This document shows positions 42,503-53,100 of a DNA stretch of 64,000 nt, in pieces. Location: NCBI GenBank assembly GCA_946406115.1, contig OX291549.1, forward strand, positions 18,189,901 through 18,253,900. Direction: 5' to 3'. Each line of letters begins with the position of its first letter. The stretch's first letter is position 1. Under the pieces are notes generated by a model. It did not search any database. It was not told the DNA's origin and was given only the letters and a program-made list of their open reading frames with translations. This stretch comes from Apoda limacodes (taxonomy: Eukaryota; Arthropoda; Insecta; Lepidoptera; Limacodidae). The translations under genes and the position numbers were made by a program.

Positions 42503-42571
42503 GAGGAAGCTGAACCAGTAAGAGCATCACCTTTGAAAAATTTTTTTTACTCGACGCATGGCGAATGGTAA
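42503..42571 (+). CDS. Probable terminal exon of the Lys-rich nuclear-type protein
   Basis: After TTTATTACAG the frame continues in phase 0 with EEAEPVRASPLKNFFYSTHG, then EW and TAA (42569-42571). Joined to the exon ending at 37678, it gives a continuous acidic run (…FPDSE + EEAEPVR…), which is why I think the two belong together despite the 4.8-kb gap that contains the hAT element. It is only 23 codons, so this is tentative. Confidence 0.4.
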   Translation, partial: EEAEPVRASPLKNFFYSTHGEW

Positions 42572-42800
42572 CGCGTACCAGGCGGATCTTGAGCGCCGCG
42601 GTGATTATACAAGACTCGCGACATCGAGACGCTACAGGTGTGCGACCGAGATCGGGTAAAGTACGCTCTGGTTCAGTGCAAATGTGCAGTGGACACAGAC
42701 ACTGCTGTCTGGAGTACTGTCACCAAGCTCGTGGCCGAATGTAAGGACCAATTCAGATTGGTTCGTCCTATTTTATACCCCTCCAATATACCTTATTCTT
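42545..42800 (+). pseudogene. Coding-like remnant with several cysteines, unidentified
   Basis: In the frame entered at about 42607, the translation YKTRDIETLQVCDRDRVKYA, LVQCKCAVDTDTAVWSTVTK, LVAECKDQFRLVRP runs without a stop to about 42800. In another frame just upstream is MANGNAYQADLERRGDYTRL. The two would join with a frameshift near 42607. Composition and GC content are higher than in neighbouring DNA. I do not recognise the family. It may be an old gene fragment, an alternative 3' exon of the neighbour, or an element remnant. Confidence 0.35.
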
Positions 42801-42908
42801 AAACCTATTCTTTGTGTACAATATTGTATATAGAATCGGATTTACTTCTTTACATGGTGAGCTCTTTAAAACTTAGCAATTGTATACCTCGTTAATACAT
42901 TTTACAAA

Positions 42909-43196
42909 ATGGCTCTTTGTAATAAATGTCAAGTTCATGTTTCTCGATTATCAACTCATAAAAAAAGTAGTATTCATAAATCTAATTGCCTGTTACAAAC
43001 TGAGTTTCAAAATGTGCAGATAATTGTTACTGCATTTAAAAATCGAATAATTAGTTATAGAATCGATCCTCTGTCGCAGTATCTTTTGCCAGAACAATTC
43101 TTATTAGAGGTTTCGCAAACTGTTTCTAACCTCGTTAAAAATTTATTAAATAGACATGGATCGATAAAAGTAAACTTGGAACTTTATCACATATAA
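42909..43196 (+). CDS. 95-residue zinc-finger-like ORF
   Basis: The frame opens MALCNKCQVHVSRLSTHKKS and includes a C-x2-C-x9-H-x5-H arrangement (Cys4, Cys7, His17, His23), so a small C2H2-type zinc finger is likely. It continues with LLQTEFQNVQIIVTAFKNRI and VSNLVKNLLNRHGSIKVNLE and stops at 43194-43196. 'AFKNRI…Y' followed by a 'K-V-N-L-E' segment is a pattern I recall at the start of multi-copy ORFs of virus-like or self-synthesising elements in insects, where the protein goes on for hundreds of residues. If so, this is a truncated remnant. The ATG has an AAA context. Function unknown. Confidence 0.5.
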   Translation: MALCNKCQVHVSRLSTHKKSSIHKSNCLLQTEFQNVQIIVTAFKNRIISYRIDPLSQYLLPEQFLLEVSQTVSNLVKNLLNRHGSIKVNLELYHI

Positions 43197-43242
43197 ATTA
43201 CCGAAAAATGATTCTCCATCTTTGAAATCTTTTAATACAAAG

Positions 43243-43877
43243 TAGGTTACACCGAGGAAGGATTTAGCGTTATTCAGCCTTAAGGGAAAGAAATAGGGGT
43301 TGGTAGTGTGTAGGAAAATCTGTGATTTTTTAACTTGAATCCACGTAAATTCGTACTTTTATAAAGCAAGGCTAACGTCACGCGTCCTACATCGCACTGT
43401 CAAAGTTTCTCCGACAGATCAGCATACATAGAAAACTGAAGCTCAAATTAAGTGGACCACGGCGGTCCCCAGACATAACACCTCACCTGGCGGAAACTCT
43501 CCACTTTTCCACCGCTCAACAATTTTTTTTTTTTTAAATAAATAAATAAATATTTTTGGACATTACACACAGCGCCGTTTAGCCACAAAGTAAGCAAAGC
43601 TTGTGTTATGGGTACCAGACAATTGAATAAATACATATATATTTTTTTTTTTTTTGTAAATACATACATATCATACATAAGTACACCCAGACTCAAGACA
43701 ATCACAAATGTTTATCGCATAAATGTTTGTCCAGTGCGGGAACCGAACCCACACCCTCTGCACGGCAGTCCGTCACACTACCAACTAGGCTGCGAGGAAG
43801 TCAATTGGTTACCCCGAGCTAAACAATTTGACGCACCTTCCGCAGCAGCAGCCGCACCCTCTTATCTACCAGGTGCA
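43243..43877 (-). repeat. Inverted copy of the repeat at 46982-47334, interrupted by a SINE
   Basis: Its two parts (43243-43519 and 43802-43877) together are the reverse complement of 46982-47334 with few differences, including 'gatttagcgttattcagcct', 'cacgtaaattcgtactttta', 'cacttttccaccgctc', 'cgagctaaacaatttgacgc' and 'ccctcttatctaccaggtgc'. The repeat is GC-richer than its neighbours and encodes nothing I recognise. It may be the end region of an unknown element. Confidence 0.8.
43525..43801 (-). mobile_element. tRNA-derived SINE, family S1, best copy, with CAATT target duplication
   Basis: A 277-bp insertion into the repeat above, flanked by CAATT at 43520-43524 and 43802-43806. Removing it restores the sequence seen at 47050-47060. 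On the - strand it starts with a tRNA-like head (A box GCCTAGTTGGTAG, B box GGGTTCGGTTCCCGC), then a body (ACAAACATTTATGCGATAAA, first 20) and an A/T-rich tail. Other copies: 19745-20035, 23175-23375, 25587-26020, 12845-12975. Confidence 0.8.
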
Positions 43878-46619
43878 TAAAAAAAAGTAACCTGGTTACG
43901 TGATACATACACCCCACGTTTATGTCTATAAAAAATAATTTCTACTTTTTAGTCTCTTACTCTATAGTAAAAGAAGTTTTTTTTTACATATTACAAGCTG
44001 GCCTGGCAGACGTTGTTCTGCCCTTAAAGTTGATGCGCTGTAGCGTCATCTGTTACAACAAACGGCTATAGCTGCGCGGATTTCTCATTTAACTAACTTA
44101 CACCGCCATCTATTATAAATGTATGGAACCCGTACATGCTTATCGGTTCCATACATTTCTGTCGGCATTTTTCGACATCTTGAACAAACATAATTGTTCA
44201 AGATAATTATCGTCATATTTCAACAAATTAACACAAATAATATTCAACTATACGTATGAATCAACCTCTTGAATCACTCTATCTCTCGATGAAAACTGCA
44301 TTAAAATCCGTTGCGTAGTTTAAAAGATCTAAGCGTACATCGCAACAGACAGCGGGAAGCGATAACCTATTAATATAGATATAAATTATATGAATAAATG
44401 TGAAACTTTTTTACATAAAAGTAAAGAAGTGACCTACTAAACAAGCTAAACTTGCAATAACATTTGTAAACATTACATTTGGTGGCTTATAAGTTTTAAA
44501 TGCAAGGTTGCAACATTCCAGTAAGCTTCCGGCAAACCCAAGACGAAGCCCTAACGGCCGCACCAGAAGTAAACCCTGAACTTGCCCGGTCCTGATCACT
44601 AAAATTTATCATAACTTTAGAATGTAATATTGCATTAATATGATAATTGTAACGTTTAAGTAAGTTACTCGGTAAAGTTTTTAATTAAATCAATTAAACA
44701 TTGACACAACTTTAAATTCGTAAAGTAATAGAATGTTATATTGCGAATGTTACATAAACGATACAAATGAAACTTCACTGTACGTTTTAAATTAATTTCT
44801 ATCAGAATTTATGGTGAAAGCCTTCAGAAGCTGTATTTTTCCTAGAAAGTTTGGACAAAAACTGCGTATTCACGCAATATAGCCAATATCTTACCTAACT
44901 CGCTATATAGCCAATATCTTAGCTAACTCAAAAATATTGATTAAAAAATTTCATCTAAATACCACAAAGTAGGTGTATTTCCGAAGCACAGCTGTACTTC
45001 TATATGCGACATGTATGGATAGCATGCCGTTTAACGTCTTTGTCGACAACGCAACAGTGATAAATGCGTTTTAGTCAATAAGCTCAAGCCAAGATTGAAA
45101 GGGCAATTTTCTTTAAAAGTATTTCTTATTAAAGCGCCGAGGACGGTGTATGTACCGGAAAAAATCCAATGTAAAACACTGGTTAATTAGATTAACCAGC
45201 ATTTTTCTCTATCATCAGTTATGCATATTATCTAAATTCTGTAGTATAAGAGTTATTACAGATACGTATAAAAACTTGACAACAAATTTTGTATATAACA
45301 TTTATGCAATTTTGACTTTCCTATTTCTTTTACTTTGTCAAGTAGTGGCTTAAAAGGTATATTATTTTATCCCTGGTCTTACAAAATCAAAAAAAAAACT
45401 CTATGATAGAGCTTTATTATGTACCAGCTTCTGCCCGCGGTACATAAAAATAAAAACATAGGTTTTTGGGCGCTTTTTGTTTTTATGAATGATTGTTATA
45501 ATATTTTTTCACACACGTAACAAACAGAGAACAATATTTTATTATATGGCATTTCTCACATCCACTCTTCGCTTCATCATTAGCTCAGTTTGTAGACGTC
45601 TACTGTTAAACGTAGCCCCCCCTTCCTGATATCTTTCTACAACGTGTCCTGAGTTTCGTGCACCCAGGATATCCTTGTCGCTCCAACCAGTTAATTGGGC
45701 CATTGTGATTTGGGCTTATATATATCTAATTAGCTGTGACAATTTTGGAGAAAGTGGAGAGAAGCTTAAGCATCGCTGTTGCGATAACCATCAAAAGTTT
45801 CTAGTAAAAAGACTAGTATAAGTACTAACAGCAAATAGTTTAATAAATATGATTAATGTGATAAGGCTAACATTCAGTTTTCTTGCTAGCGCTATAACGT
45901 TATTTTATTAAAATTGCCATTAGCGACTTTTTCATAGACTTCACGAACAACATCGAAATTCTTTGTTTATCTTAATCTAAGAAAACAAAAAAGCTATGTT
46001 AGTGTTTACATAAAAGCATGTTACTTTTATCCCCGTGGTGTAATGTTACTTTTATACCCACTTAATTATTTGTAAATAATATCGTAATAACCTAAAAACT
46101 TAATGTGCTTTACATAAAAAAAAATTAATCATGTACAAGCAAACTAATGGAAAAACAAAAAAAAAAATGGCCACAAAGATATACACATCTCAACCCTACG
46201 TAAATACTAAGTTAATAAAAGTAAAAAATCGTACCTTTAGGGCGTAAAAACACATTTCGTCTTTAAATACAACACACAAAACCGAGATACGCGTGGAAAC
46301 CGATCTCATGCATGGGAAGTGTTACAAAATAACCCTCAATGGCCGAGGGCAGTGATTAGACCATTAGACAAATAACAAACAGAGCGTTTGTTACTTTCGA
46401 CCCGCCGTTACTTTTGTACCCGGTCTGCCTAGTATACTAGTCATAATTTTTAAACAATGGCCGCTAGAGGGGCACATTATTTAACGGTGCCACCTCATGT
46501 TAGAAAATCAAAAAAACACCGCCCTATGAAAATCATACCCTTAGATAGAAAGATGTTATTTCAATGTACTAATATCAATATGACGAATAATAATCTCTCC
46601 ACTCCAACCGCCCTAAATT
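43878..46619. other. No gene; a few repeat fragments
   Basis: 44020-44370 is a dispersed repeat ('aagctggcctggcagacgtt', 'attaaaatccgttgcgtagt', 'agacagcgggaagcgataac') known to me from Lepidoptera. At 45422 'accagcttctgcccgcggta' and at 45590-45720 ('gtagacgtctactgttaaac', 'acgtgtcctgagtttcgtgc') are further repeat fragments. An almost exact 17-bp tandem 'atatagccaatatctta' occurs at 44877 and 44905. Open frames are short and uninformative. Confidence 0.5.
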
Positions 46620-46795
46620 TGTACTAAGGACTACAGTATGTGGTTCTTCAAGAAAGAAGTTATTGGATTTTTGAAGGGTCGGCAACGCGCGAGTAATGCC
46701 CCTGGTGTTGCAAGCGTCCATAGGCCACTGTGACCGCTTACTATCAGGCGGACCGTGTGCTTGTTTGCCACCTTAGTGGTATAAAAAAAAAAAAC
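46620..46795 (+). mobile_element. LINE A 3' end
   Basis: 'aggactacagtatgtggttc' to 'gccaccttagtggtataaaa' plus an A run: a 5'-truncated copy of about 175 bp, directly upstream of the repeat unit that runs to 47334. Confidence 0.8.
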
Positions 46796-46981
46796 TATGG
46801 TGGAGTGATGCTGTACCGTGGAAGTGCCACTATGGAGTGTCAAGTCCTCAACAGAGTGTGGTGAAATGCTCTACAGTTGCGTCGCCGTAGAGGAGCTGCA
46901 AAAACTAGGAAGCGCTGCAGTGCTGCAACAGGCAACAGGCTCTGTATTTCCATCACTTCAGTACGGTTGAAAACAAGTCCG

Positions 46982-47334
46982 TGCACCTGGTAGATAAGAG
47001 GGTGCGGCTGCTGCTGCGGAAGGTGCGTCAAATTGTTTAGCTCGGGGTAACCAATTGTGGAGCGGTGGAAAAGTGGAGATTTTCCGCCAGGTGAGGTGTT
47101 ATGTCTGGGGACCGCTGTGGTCCACTTAATTTGAGCTTCAGTTTTCTATGTATGCTGATCTGTCGGAGAAACTTTGACAGTGCGATGTAGGACGCGTGAC
47201 GTCAGCCTTGCTTTATAAAAGTACGAATTTACGTGGATTCAAGTTAAAAAATCACTGATTTTCCTACACACTACCAACCCCTATTTCTTTCCCTTAAGGC
47301 TGAATAACGCTAAATCCTTCCTCGGTATAAACCT
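46982..47334 (+). repeat. Repeat unit, uninterrupted partner of 43243-43877
   Basis: A 353-bp segment from 'tgcacctggtagataagagg' to 'ttcctcggtataaacct'. Its inverted partner lies 3.1 kb upstream. The flanking sequence 46800-46981 (GC-rich, 'cgtcgccgtagaggagctgc') is not shared by the partner. Confidence 0.75.
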
Positions 47335-47654
47335 ACGTAGTAAACGAACCTATGTTTGTCTAATTCATGTTTCTAGCTTCAGTAGTTGTGGCTCGGCGTT
47401 GATGAGCCAGTCTTAGTCGGTTAACAATGTTCTTTTAGACCAATGGACCAATTGTAATACAAATATTTGCCTTCGGCTTACCAGATGGGACAAGCGGTCA
47501 CAAAACCGAAACAAAAACCGGGTATACCGGTTTTACCACCTTATTTCAAAATCGGATTTTAGTTTTAGTAAAACCGAGTTTTTCTATTTTTTCGGTTCTC
47601 AGTTCTCCATTACACATTAAGTATATATATATATAACCAGCTTTACATGAAAAA

Positions 47655-47825
47655 AAAACTGTACTTCATAACTGTAACTCATCTACTTCTGTAGACTACC
47701 AGTTCAGCAAAAAAAAAACATCTACAAAATGTGTATAATAACAGACTTTTTGCTATAAAAAACCTGTACTTTATAACTGCAATTCATCTACTTCTGTAGA
47801 CCATCAGTCCAGTTCTAAAGAAACA
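47655..47825. repeat. Direct repeat inside the hAT element, period about 104 bp
   Basis: 'ctgtacttcataactgtaac' with 'tcatctacttctgtagacta' at 47662-47702 recurs as 'ctgtactttataactgcaat' with 'tcatctacttctgtagacca' at 47766-47806. Confidence 0.75.
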
Positions 47826-48029
47826 TGTGCAAAAAAAGAGAAAAAAACGAGACTCTTTGCTTCGTATTACAATATGGATAATAGATTTATATTAGGATAT
47901 TTAAAAAAAAAAACAGAAAAATGAAATATTTCGATTATATTTTACCGTCGTCATATGAATAATAATGACATGTAAAATTAGATGGAATAAGTTTTCAACT
48001 ATTTGTTCGATCTGATAATGAGATATCTT

Positions 48030-49757
48030 TTTTGAAAAGTGGTGGCTAACACCACTGCGAATGACCAGTGGTGATTTAGCCCCTTGTGCTAAGGAGAAAG
48101 TTAATCTACTGGGCAGTCTCTTTGCCCCAAACTCGAATATGAAGAAGGCGCTGAACCACCTGCTATACCGTGGTGCGGTAAGACCATGCCGGAAATCTCC
48201 ACAACACAGCGGGAGGTCCGGCAGGCGTTGATTTCCCTAGACGTTCATAAGTCGAGCTGGCCAGATGGTGTGCAGGCGGTGAGTTGGTGCGATGGTGTGT
48301 TTAAGCAGTGTGGTCCTGAATTATGTGCTGTTACCCACTTCGCGCTTTCCTGCCACATCAATTACGCTTCATAGAAGACTGCGAATTTGCACCCGGTTCC
48401 CAAAAAGGGCGATAGATCAGATCTATCGAATTACAAGGTCAATCGCTATTACCTCTCTCTGCTGCAAGGTGATGGAGGCTTCTATAGGCATAAAGATACC
48501 TAGAAAAACACAGCGACTGTCAATATGGCCGCTCTACTGGTGACCTTCAAGTATATCTCACACACCGATGGGCACTAGCCATTGCGAGTCACGTTCAGGC
48601 TCATCAGGCTCATCAGTTGTGGGATTAACATGTAGCTTGGACATAGCAAAGGCGTTCAATCGGGTCTGGCACCGGGGTCTGCTATCGAAGTTGCCATTTT
48701 ACGGAGTGCCTGAGGGTTTGTGCAAATGGGTGGGTAGGTTTTTGTCCTGATGGCATGGATATTAATGCTGGTGTTCCAAAGGCTCTCTACTGTCTCCACG
48801 CTGTTTCTACTGCATATTAATGACATGTTGGACATCAACAAAATACATTAGTGTGAAGATGACAGTACTGGAGACGCTTATGACACGGGCCGTGCATACA
48901 TCCCGCGTTCCGTTGTGGATAAAAAGCGCGCAGAACTTGTGTATAAAATCGAGACCAATCTCTTTCAGGTCTCTGACTGGGGACGGCAAAACTTGGTCCG
49001 ATTCAACCGTATAAAGACACAAGTCTGCGTGTTCACCGCTAAGAAAATCATATTTACTGAGGTCCCACACTTGCAAAACACTCCCCTCACCATCTACAAA
49101 AGCACTGGTATCCTTGGTGTTGACATTTCTAACGATGTTCAGTTTCTAGATCATTTGCAAGACAAGGTGAAACTGGCGTCTAAAAAACCTGGAGTACTCA
49201 TCAGAGCGATGCAGTACATTCGCCTCGGGGCAAAGGTTGCTGCTTTACAAGTCGCAAGTCCGGCACCATATGGAGTACTGCTGCCATCTGTGGGTGGGCA
49301 CACCCGGATACCAGCTTGGCCCTTTTGGTTTTGTTCAACGACGTGCTGTGAGAATCGTCGACGATCTCAAACTCACAAGCTGTATCAGACCCTTAAGTCT
49401 GAGGAGATACTTTGCCTCCCTGTGTGTATTATACCGCTTGATGATGCTTACGGCTACTTTCTACACCATCGCACCGCTCGCCATCGGCAGGGAATTCAAC
49501 CTCACACCTTAGAACCTGAGAGAGAAAATGGTCACGTACAGTGAGTTTTCTCAGAGAAATCTTGTCGCGTGAACACAAAGGTTGTGGAATGATCTTCTTC
49601 GCCTTTCTCTAAGGACTACAGTGTGGGGTTCTTCAAGAAGAAAGAACTTATTAGCTATTTGGATGGTCGACAACGCACGAGTTATTCCCCAGTTGTTGCA
49701 TGCGTCCTAAGCCTGCAGTGACCGCTTACCATCAGGGTGACCGCAAGCTTGTTTAAA
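48030..49757 (+). pseudogene. LINE A, longest copy: reverse transcriptase pseudogene to 3' end
   Basis: Frames shift repeatedly, but the order of a Jockey-type reverse transcriptase is clear: LLGSLFAPNSNMKKALN near 48100, REVRQALISLDVHKSSWPDG near 48210, HPVPKKGDRSDLSNYK near 48390-48440, LDIAKAFNRVWHRGLLSKLP near 48640-48700 (AFD changed to AFN), LLHINDMLDI near 48810 with a degraded Asp box 'CEDD', then VSDWGRQNLVRFN, TQVCVFTAKK, GILGVDIS, HMEYCCHLWVG and HRTARHRQGIQPHTL. The 3' UTR ends in the family's typical 'accgcttaccatcagg…gcttgtt' plus an A tail. This copy defines the family that recurs at 9021, 11034, 25645, 46620, 51887 and 57655. It sits inside the hAT element. Confidence 0.85.
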
Positions 49758-50816
49758 AAAATCCATAATAAAAAGGAGTCCGCATTAATACAACAGGAAA
49801 CACATAATCCTGAAACCGAAAATAATGATTTTGAAAAACTGTTAATTTCATTGGATGTGTCAACACAACAGTTAGACCTAGTCAAAAACTTGAAAACTTG
49901 CCATAATATACTCGTAGCTGAGATCACAAGTAAACAACAGTCGTTTAGGCAATCCAACAGCCAGATTTTATCTCGGAGAAATAGGAATAGCTCAAGTAAC
50001 GAAGACCACTTAATAATCCCTTAGCTCTACCGAAAAGCCAGTGGTGTGAATAATCAATGTACTTGAGAAATTAAGAAAAAGACTCATTGGTACACGCTGA
50101 GATTAGACAGAAGGTTAAATTGAAATCCTTCGGCCACCACCGACATAACAATTTTATTAATCTTAGTTTTTTTAATAATTTTATAAAAAAATACCAATAA
50201 AATGTTTCTGAAGGTACTTTATTTTGATTTTCAAATTATTGTATTTTTAATTTATTTCCAGAAGGAAGATTATTTTTATGATAATTACCCATTCACGTTA
50301 TGTTTAAGTTAGTATTTTATTTTGAGTCTCAAATTTTACAGTTGTTTTTAGGCTATTGCCGGAAAGAAGTGTTTTTTTATATTTTAATAATAATTGTCCA
50401 TTGCCTTTTTTTGCCATTGCTCTTCTAATTGGGTTAGTGTGATATTTAGACTTATATAGTCCGAATAATAGAATCATTAAGGTACCTATTTTAAAAAAAT
50501 AGATTTTTGTTTTTAAATTAAATAGAAAACCAAAATCACCGAAAAACCGGAAACCCGGTTTGGCTACCTAATCAAAACCGAGAAACTGGTTTTCTAATAT
50601 ATCTCCGATTTTGTGACCCCTAGTTGGGACGTCTTTGAGTACACCTTTGAGTTGCACTAAATGAGAGATTGTATGGAATTTTTTTCGTCAGCTATTTTCA
50701 AAGTTAACCAGCTAGTCGTTTGCTGAACGTTGACGGGCCGGTTATGTTTTAAAGCAGCTGACTATGCAAATTTTTATATAAACTTAATTTTTGACGGCAC
50801 GTTAACGTCCAGTAGG

Positions 50817-51464
50817 TAGGGATTGATATGTGGGATTACTTAATTCAGCGCGGGATCACGCGGGATCCCGCATCTTTGAAACTGTGTTAAATAATCAAAT
50901 TGAAACAACAGATTCTTGTGTATAAATCAACTTTTATTAAACATTTCTTACATTAAGCAACAGAAATTATTTCTTTTCTATTATTGAAGTATAAGTAATT
51001 AGTAATCTGTTTTCTTAGATTCATCTTTAAATTTTTGGCATAGTTAATTAGTTTTGTTTAATTTTACCCTTACTCCTAACAATAGTTTTATATTTTTAAT
51101 TCAGTCTCATTCATATAAACTTTCTCTTAGATGCTATTACTATGATTTAAACCTATGGTAATAACTTTTAAAAATACGCTCTTAAGAAGCAAATGTAATT
51201 AATTGTTTTGCTATATAAAACGCCGGACGGTGAATACGAAAACAAAACACTCGTGACGTGCGCAGGCGCAGCGCAGTGCCATTTATGAACAACTAAAACG
51301 TCACACTCGTGCTACTCGCGATTTACGCGAATTTTTTAGCGCCCAATTTTTAATTTGCGGGATCCGCGGATCCGCGCTTTGAAGGTGCGGGATCTAGCAA
51401 ATTAATAAAAGCAGCGGGATCCCGCGGGAATGCGTGATCCCGTTTTGCGGGAGTGTAATCCCTA
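50817..51464. mobile_element. GC-rich non-autonomous hAT element (648 bp) with internal TATA motif
   Basis: The ends TAGGGATT (50817) and AATCCCTA (ending 51464) are perfect 8-bp inverted repeats. They are followed inward by multiple 'gcgggatcccgc' palindromes on both sides. The flanks CCAGTAGG (50809-50816) and CCTGTAAG (51465-51472) match at 6 of 8. The middle is AT-rich, but at 51211-51219 TATATAAAA stands before a GC-rich, CpG-containing stretch, resembling the promoter end of a transposase gene whose body was deleted. No coding frame remains. Confidence 0.7.
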
Positions 51465-51472
51465 CCTGTAAG

Positions 51473-51886
51473 CTGTGACGCTGTCTGTTTCTTTAAGTGC
51501 TGCATCGGCAAGCAGCATTCTCTTATATCAATAATTCAATATTATCGACAAGAATGAGTTTTCTAATAATAAACATGTTATATTCATTGTAGAAAAACGT
51601 ACGGGACGAAGAAGAAAAGTTTTACCTTACTTTGTTACAAAAGTAACGAACCGAGAACACGCTTCATGAATATTCAATGTACTGCTTGCTGAGTTTATTT
51701 TCCTTGTAAGATGTCGACGTCGATAAACAAACATACGTCTATTTAAGATTAAGCCTTTAAAGTCATCAAATTGATATATTAACACGTTACTTGTATATTT
51801 ATATTAAATCACATGTTGAAGGAAACGTGTAATTCTATTATTTTTATCATCGATTGATTACTTAACGATTATTACTTAGGGTGTGA
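51473..51886. other. No gene recognised
   Basis: AT-rich unique-looking DNA. Confidence 0.45.
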
Positions 51887-52073
51887 AATGAGCTCCCTGT
51901 CAAGGTTTTATCTGAGGACTACAGTATGGGGTAGAGAAGAAAGAAGTAACAAGGTTTTTGAAGGGTCGGCAAAGCGCGATGCCCCAGGTGTTGCAAGCGT
52001 CAATAGGCTGCGATGACCGATTACCATCAGGCGGACCGTAAGCTTGTTTGCCATCTAAGTGGTATAAAAAAAA
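51887..52073 (+). mobile_element. LINE A 3' end
   Basis: 'tgaaatgagctccctgtcaa' to 'gccatctaagtggtataaaa': a 5'-truncated copy with a small internal deletion ('cggcaaagcgcgatgcccc'). Confidence 0.8.
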
Positions 52074-52569
52074 GAGCCCTAAACCTAAAAAGACTTTTTC
52101 AAGATTTATTTTACCACTTTGTTGGCCTCAGTAATGTGTAATAAAATTACAGCTTTGGATTTTTTTTCAATACGTAAACTTCCAACTCCATTTTACCATC
52201 TTTGCAATTTGAACCTTGGCGCAATACTCGTATTTTCAGTCTCTAGAACCTTTAGTTTTGGCTGTGCGTTAGTATGTCTGTAAGTTAATTGTTCAGTTAG
52301 TTTTTCAAATAGATTATATTACTAAGACGGATTCTATGAGTTGCAGGTTGCACGTTAATGTTTTGGAATTGTTTAAGATATGGAAATAAAAAAATACAAA
52401 TAACTATTTAGGTAGAAAGCATAGTATATGTTATCTGCAACTATCGCCCAAAAGTTGATATATGATAAAAAAAAAATTACACTTCGGAAAAATACGGAAA
52501 AATTACATTCAAGTCTAAGATTTAATCTCAAGAGACGAAGGCAGGAGTGTATAGCTTCCGCGACTTTAT
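52074..52569. other. No gene recognised
   Basis: Non-coding AT-rich DNA. Confidence 0.45.
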
Positions 52570-53100
52570 AATATTTATTATTTTGAAGACCTGCAAACAA
52601 ATAATCAACATTGATATCGGACGTATTGTTATTTGGAGTGAATCAAAAGGTTTACAAGTAAATCCCAATAAAATACAAGCCATACTAATAGGAACTTCAA
52701 GTATCATTGTTAAAATAGAGGCGCTACAAATTTTCTATAACGGAACTCGTTTTTCGGGAAAAAAAAAAGAGAATTTACATTGACCAAACATTATCGGGGC
52801 AACCAAAAATCAATGAGTTAACCAAGAAATTGTTTGCCACTGTAAAAACTGCAGAAATTCTTACCAATTTATACTTATATTCCGCTAGCACATTCGTTAT
52901 TATATATATATATATATATATATATGGGTTCTCGACTATACTAACGCTAGAATTCCTGATATCACTGTGGAGCAACTAAATCAACTCGACCGACTCCACG
53001 ATTTGACCTTATGATTTATATTTGGCCTTGAGAAAATATAATCATACCATACTGATTGAAACTCAAATGTCTCCCAAGTAGCTTTTTAATTCCATTCATC
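52570..53100 (+). pseudogene. LINE reverse transcriptase C-terminal fragment (family of 778-3945)
   Basis: The frame 52600-52780 reads IDIGRIVIWSESKGLQVNPN and KIQAILIGTSSIIVK, then IFYNGTRF, the region just after the catalytic box in Jockey/CR1-type enzymes. It parallels 'DLESIINWTEQYGLSLNPAK' at 2840-2900 in the first LINE. At about 53010-53045 LYLALRKYNHT parallels FGLRKYDHV. A TA microsatellite (52900-52925) interrupts it. Confidence 0.65.

Larger units (their letters stand above)
47492..50622. mobile_element. hAT element (3131 bp) carrying a nested LINE
   Basis: The left end AAGCGGTCACAAAACCGA and the complement of the right end TAGGGGTCACAAAATCGG are inverted repeats (14 of 18). The flanks GATGGGAC (47484-47491) and GTTGGGAC (50623-50630) are an 8-bp duplication with one mismatch. 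Both ends are followed inward by 'accggttt'-like motifs in mirror orientation. About 1.7 kb of the interior is a LINE A copy (48030-49757). What is left of the hAT interior is AT-rich, with an eroded frame at about 49770-50024 (QETHNPETENNDFEKLLISL). No intact transposase remains. Confidence 0.75.
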
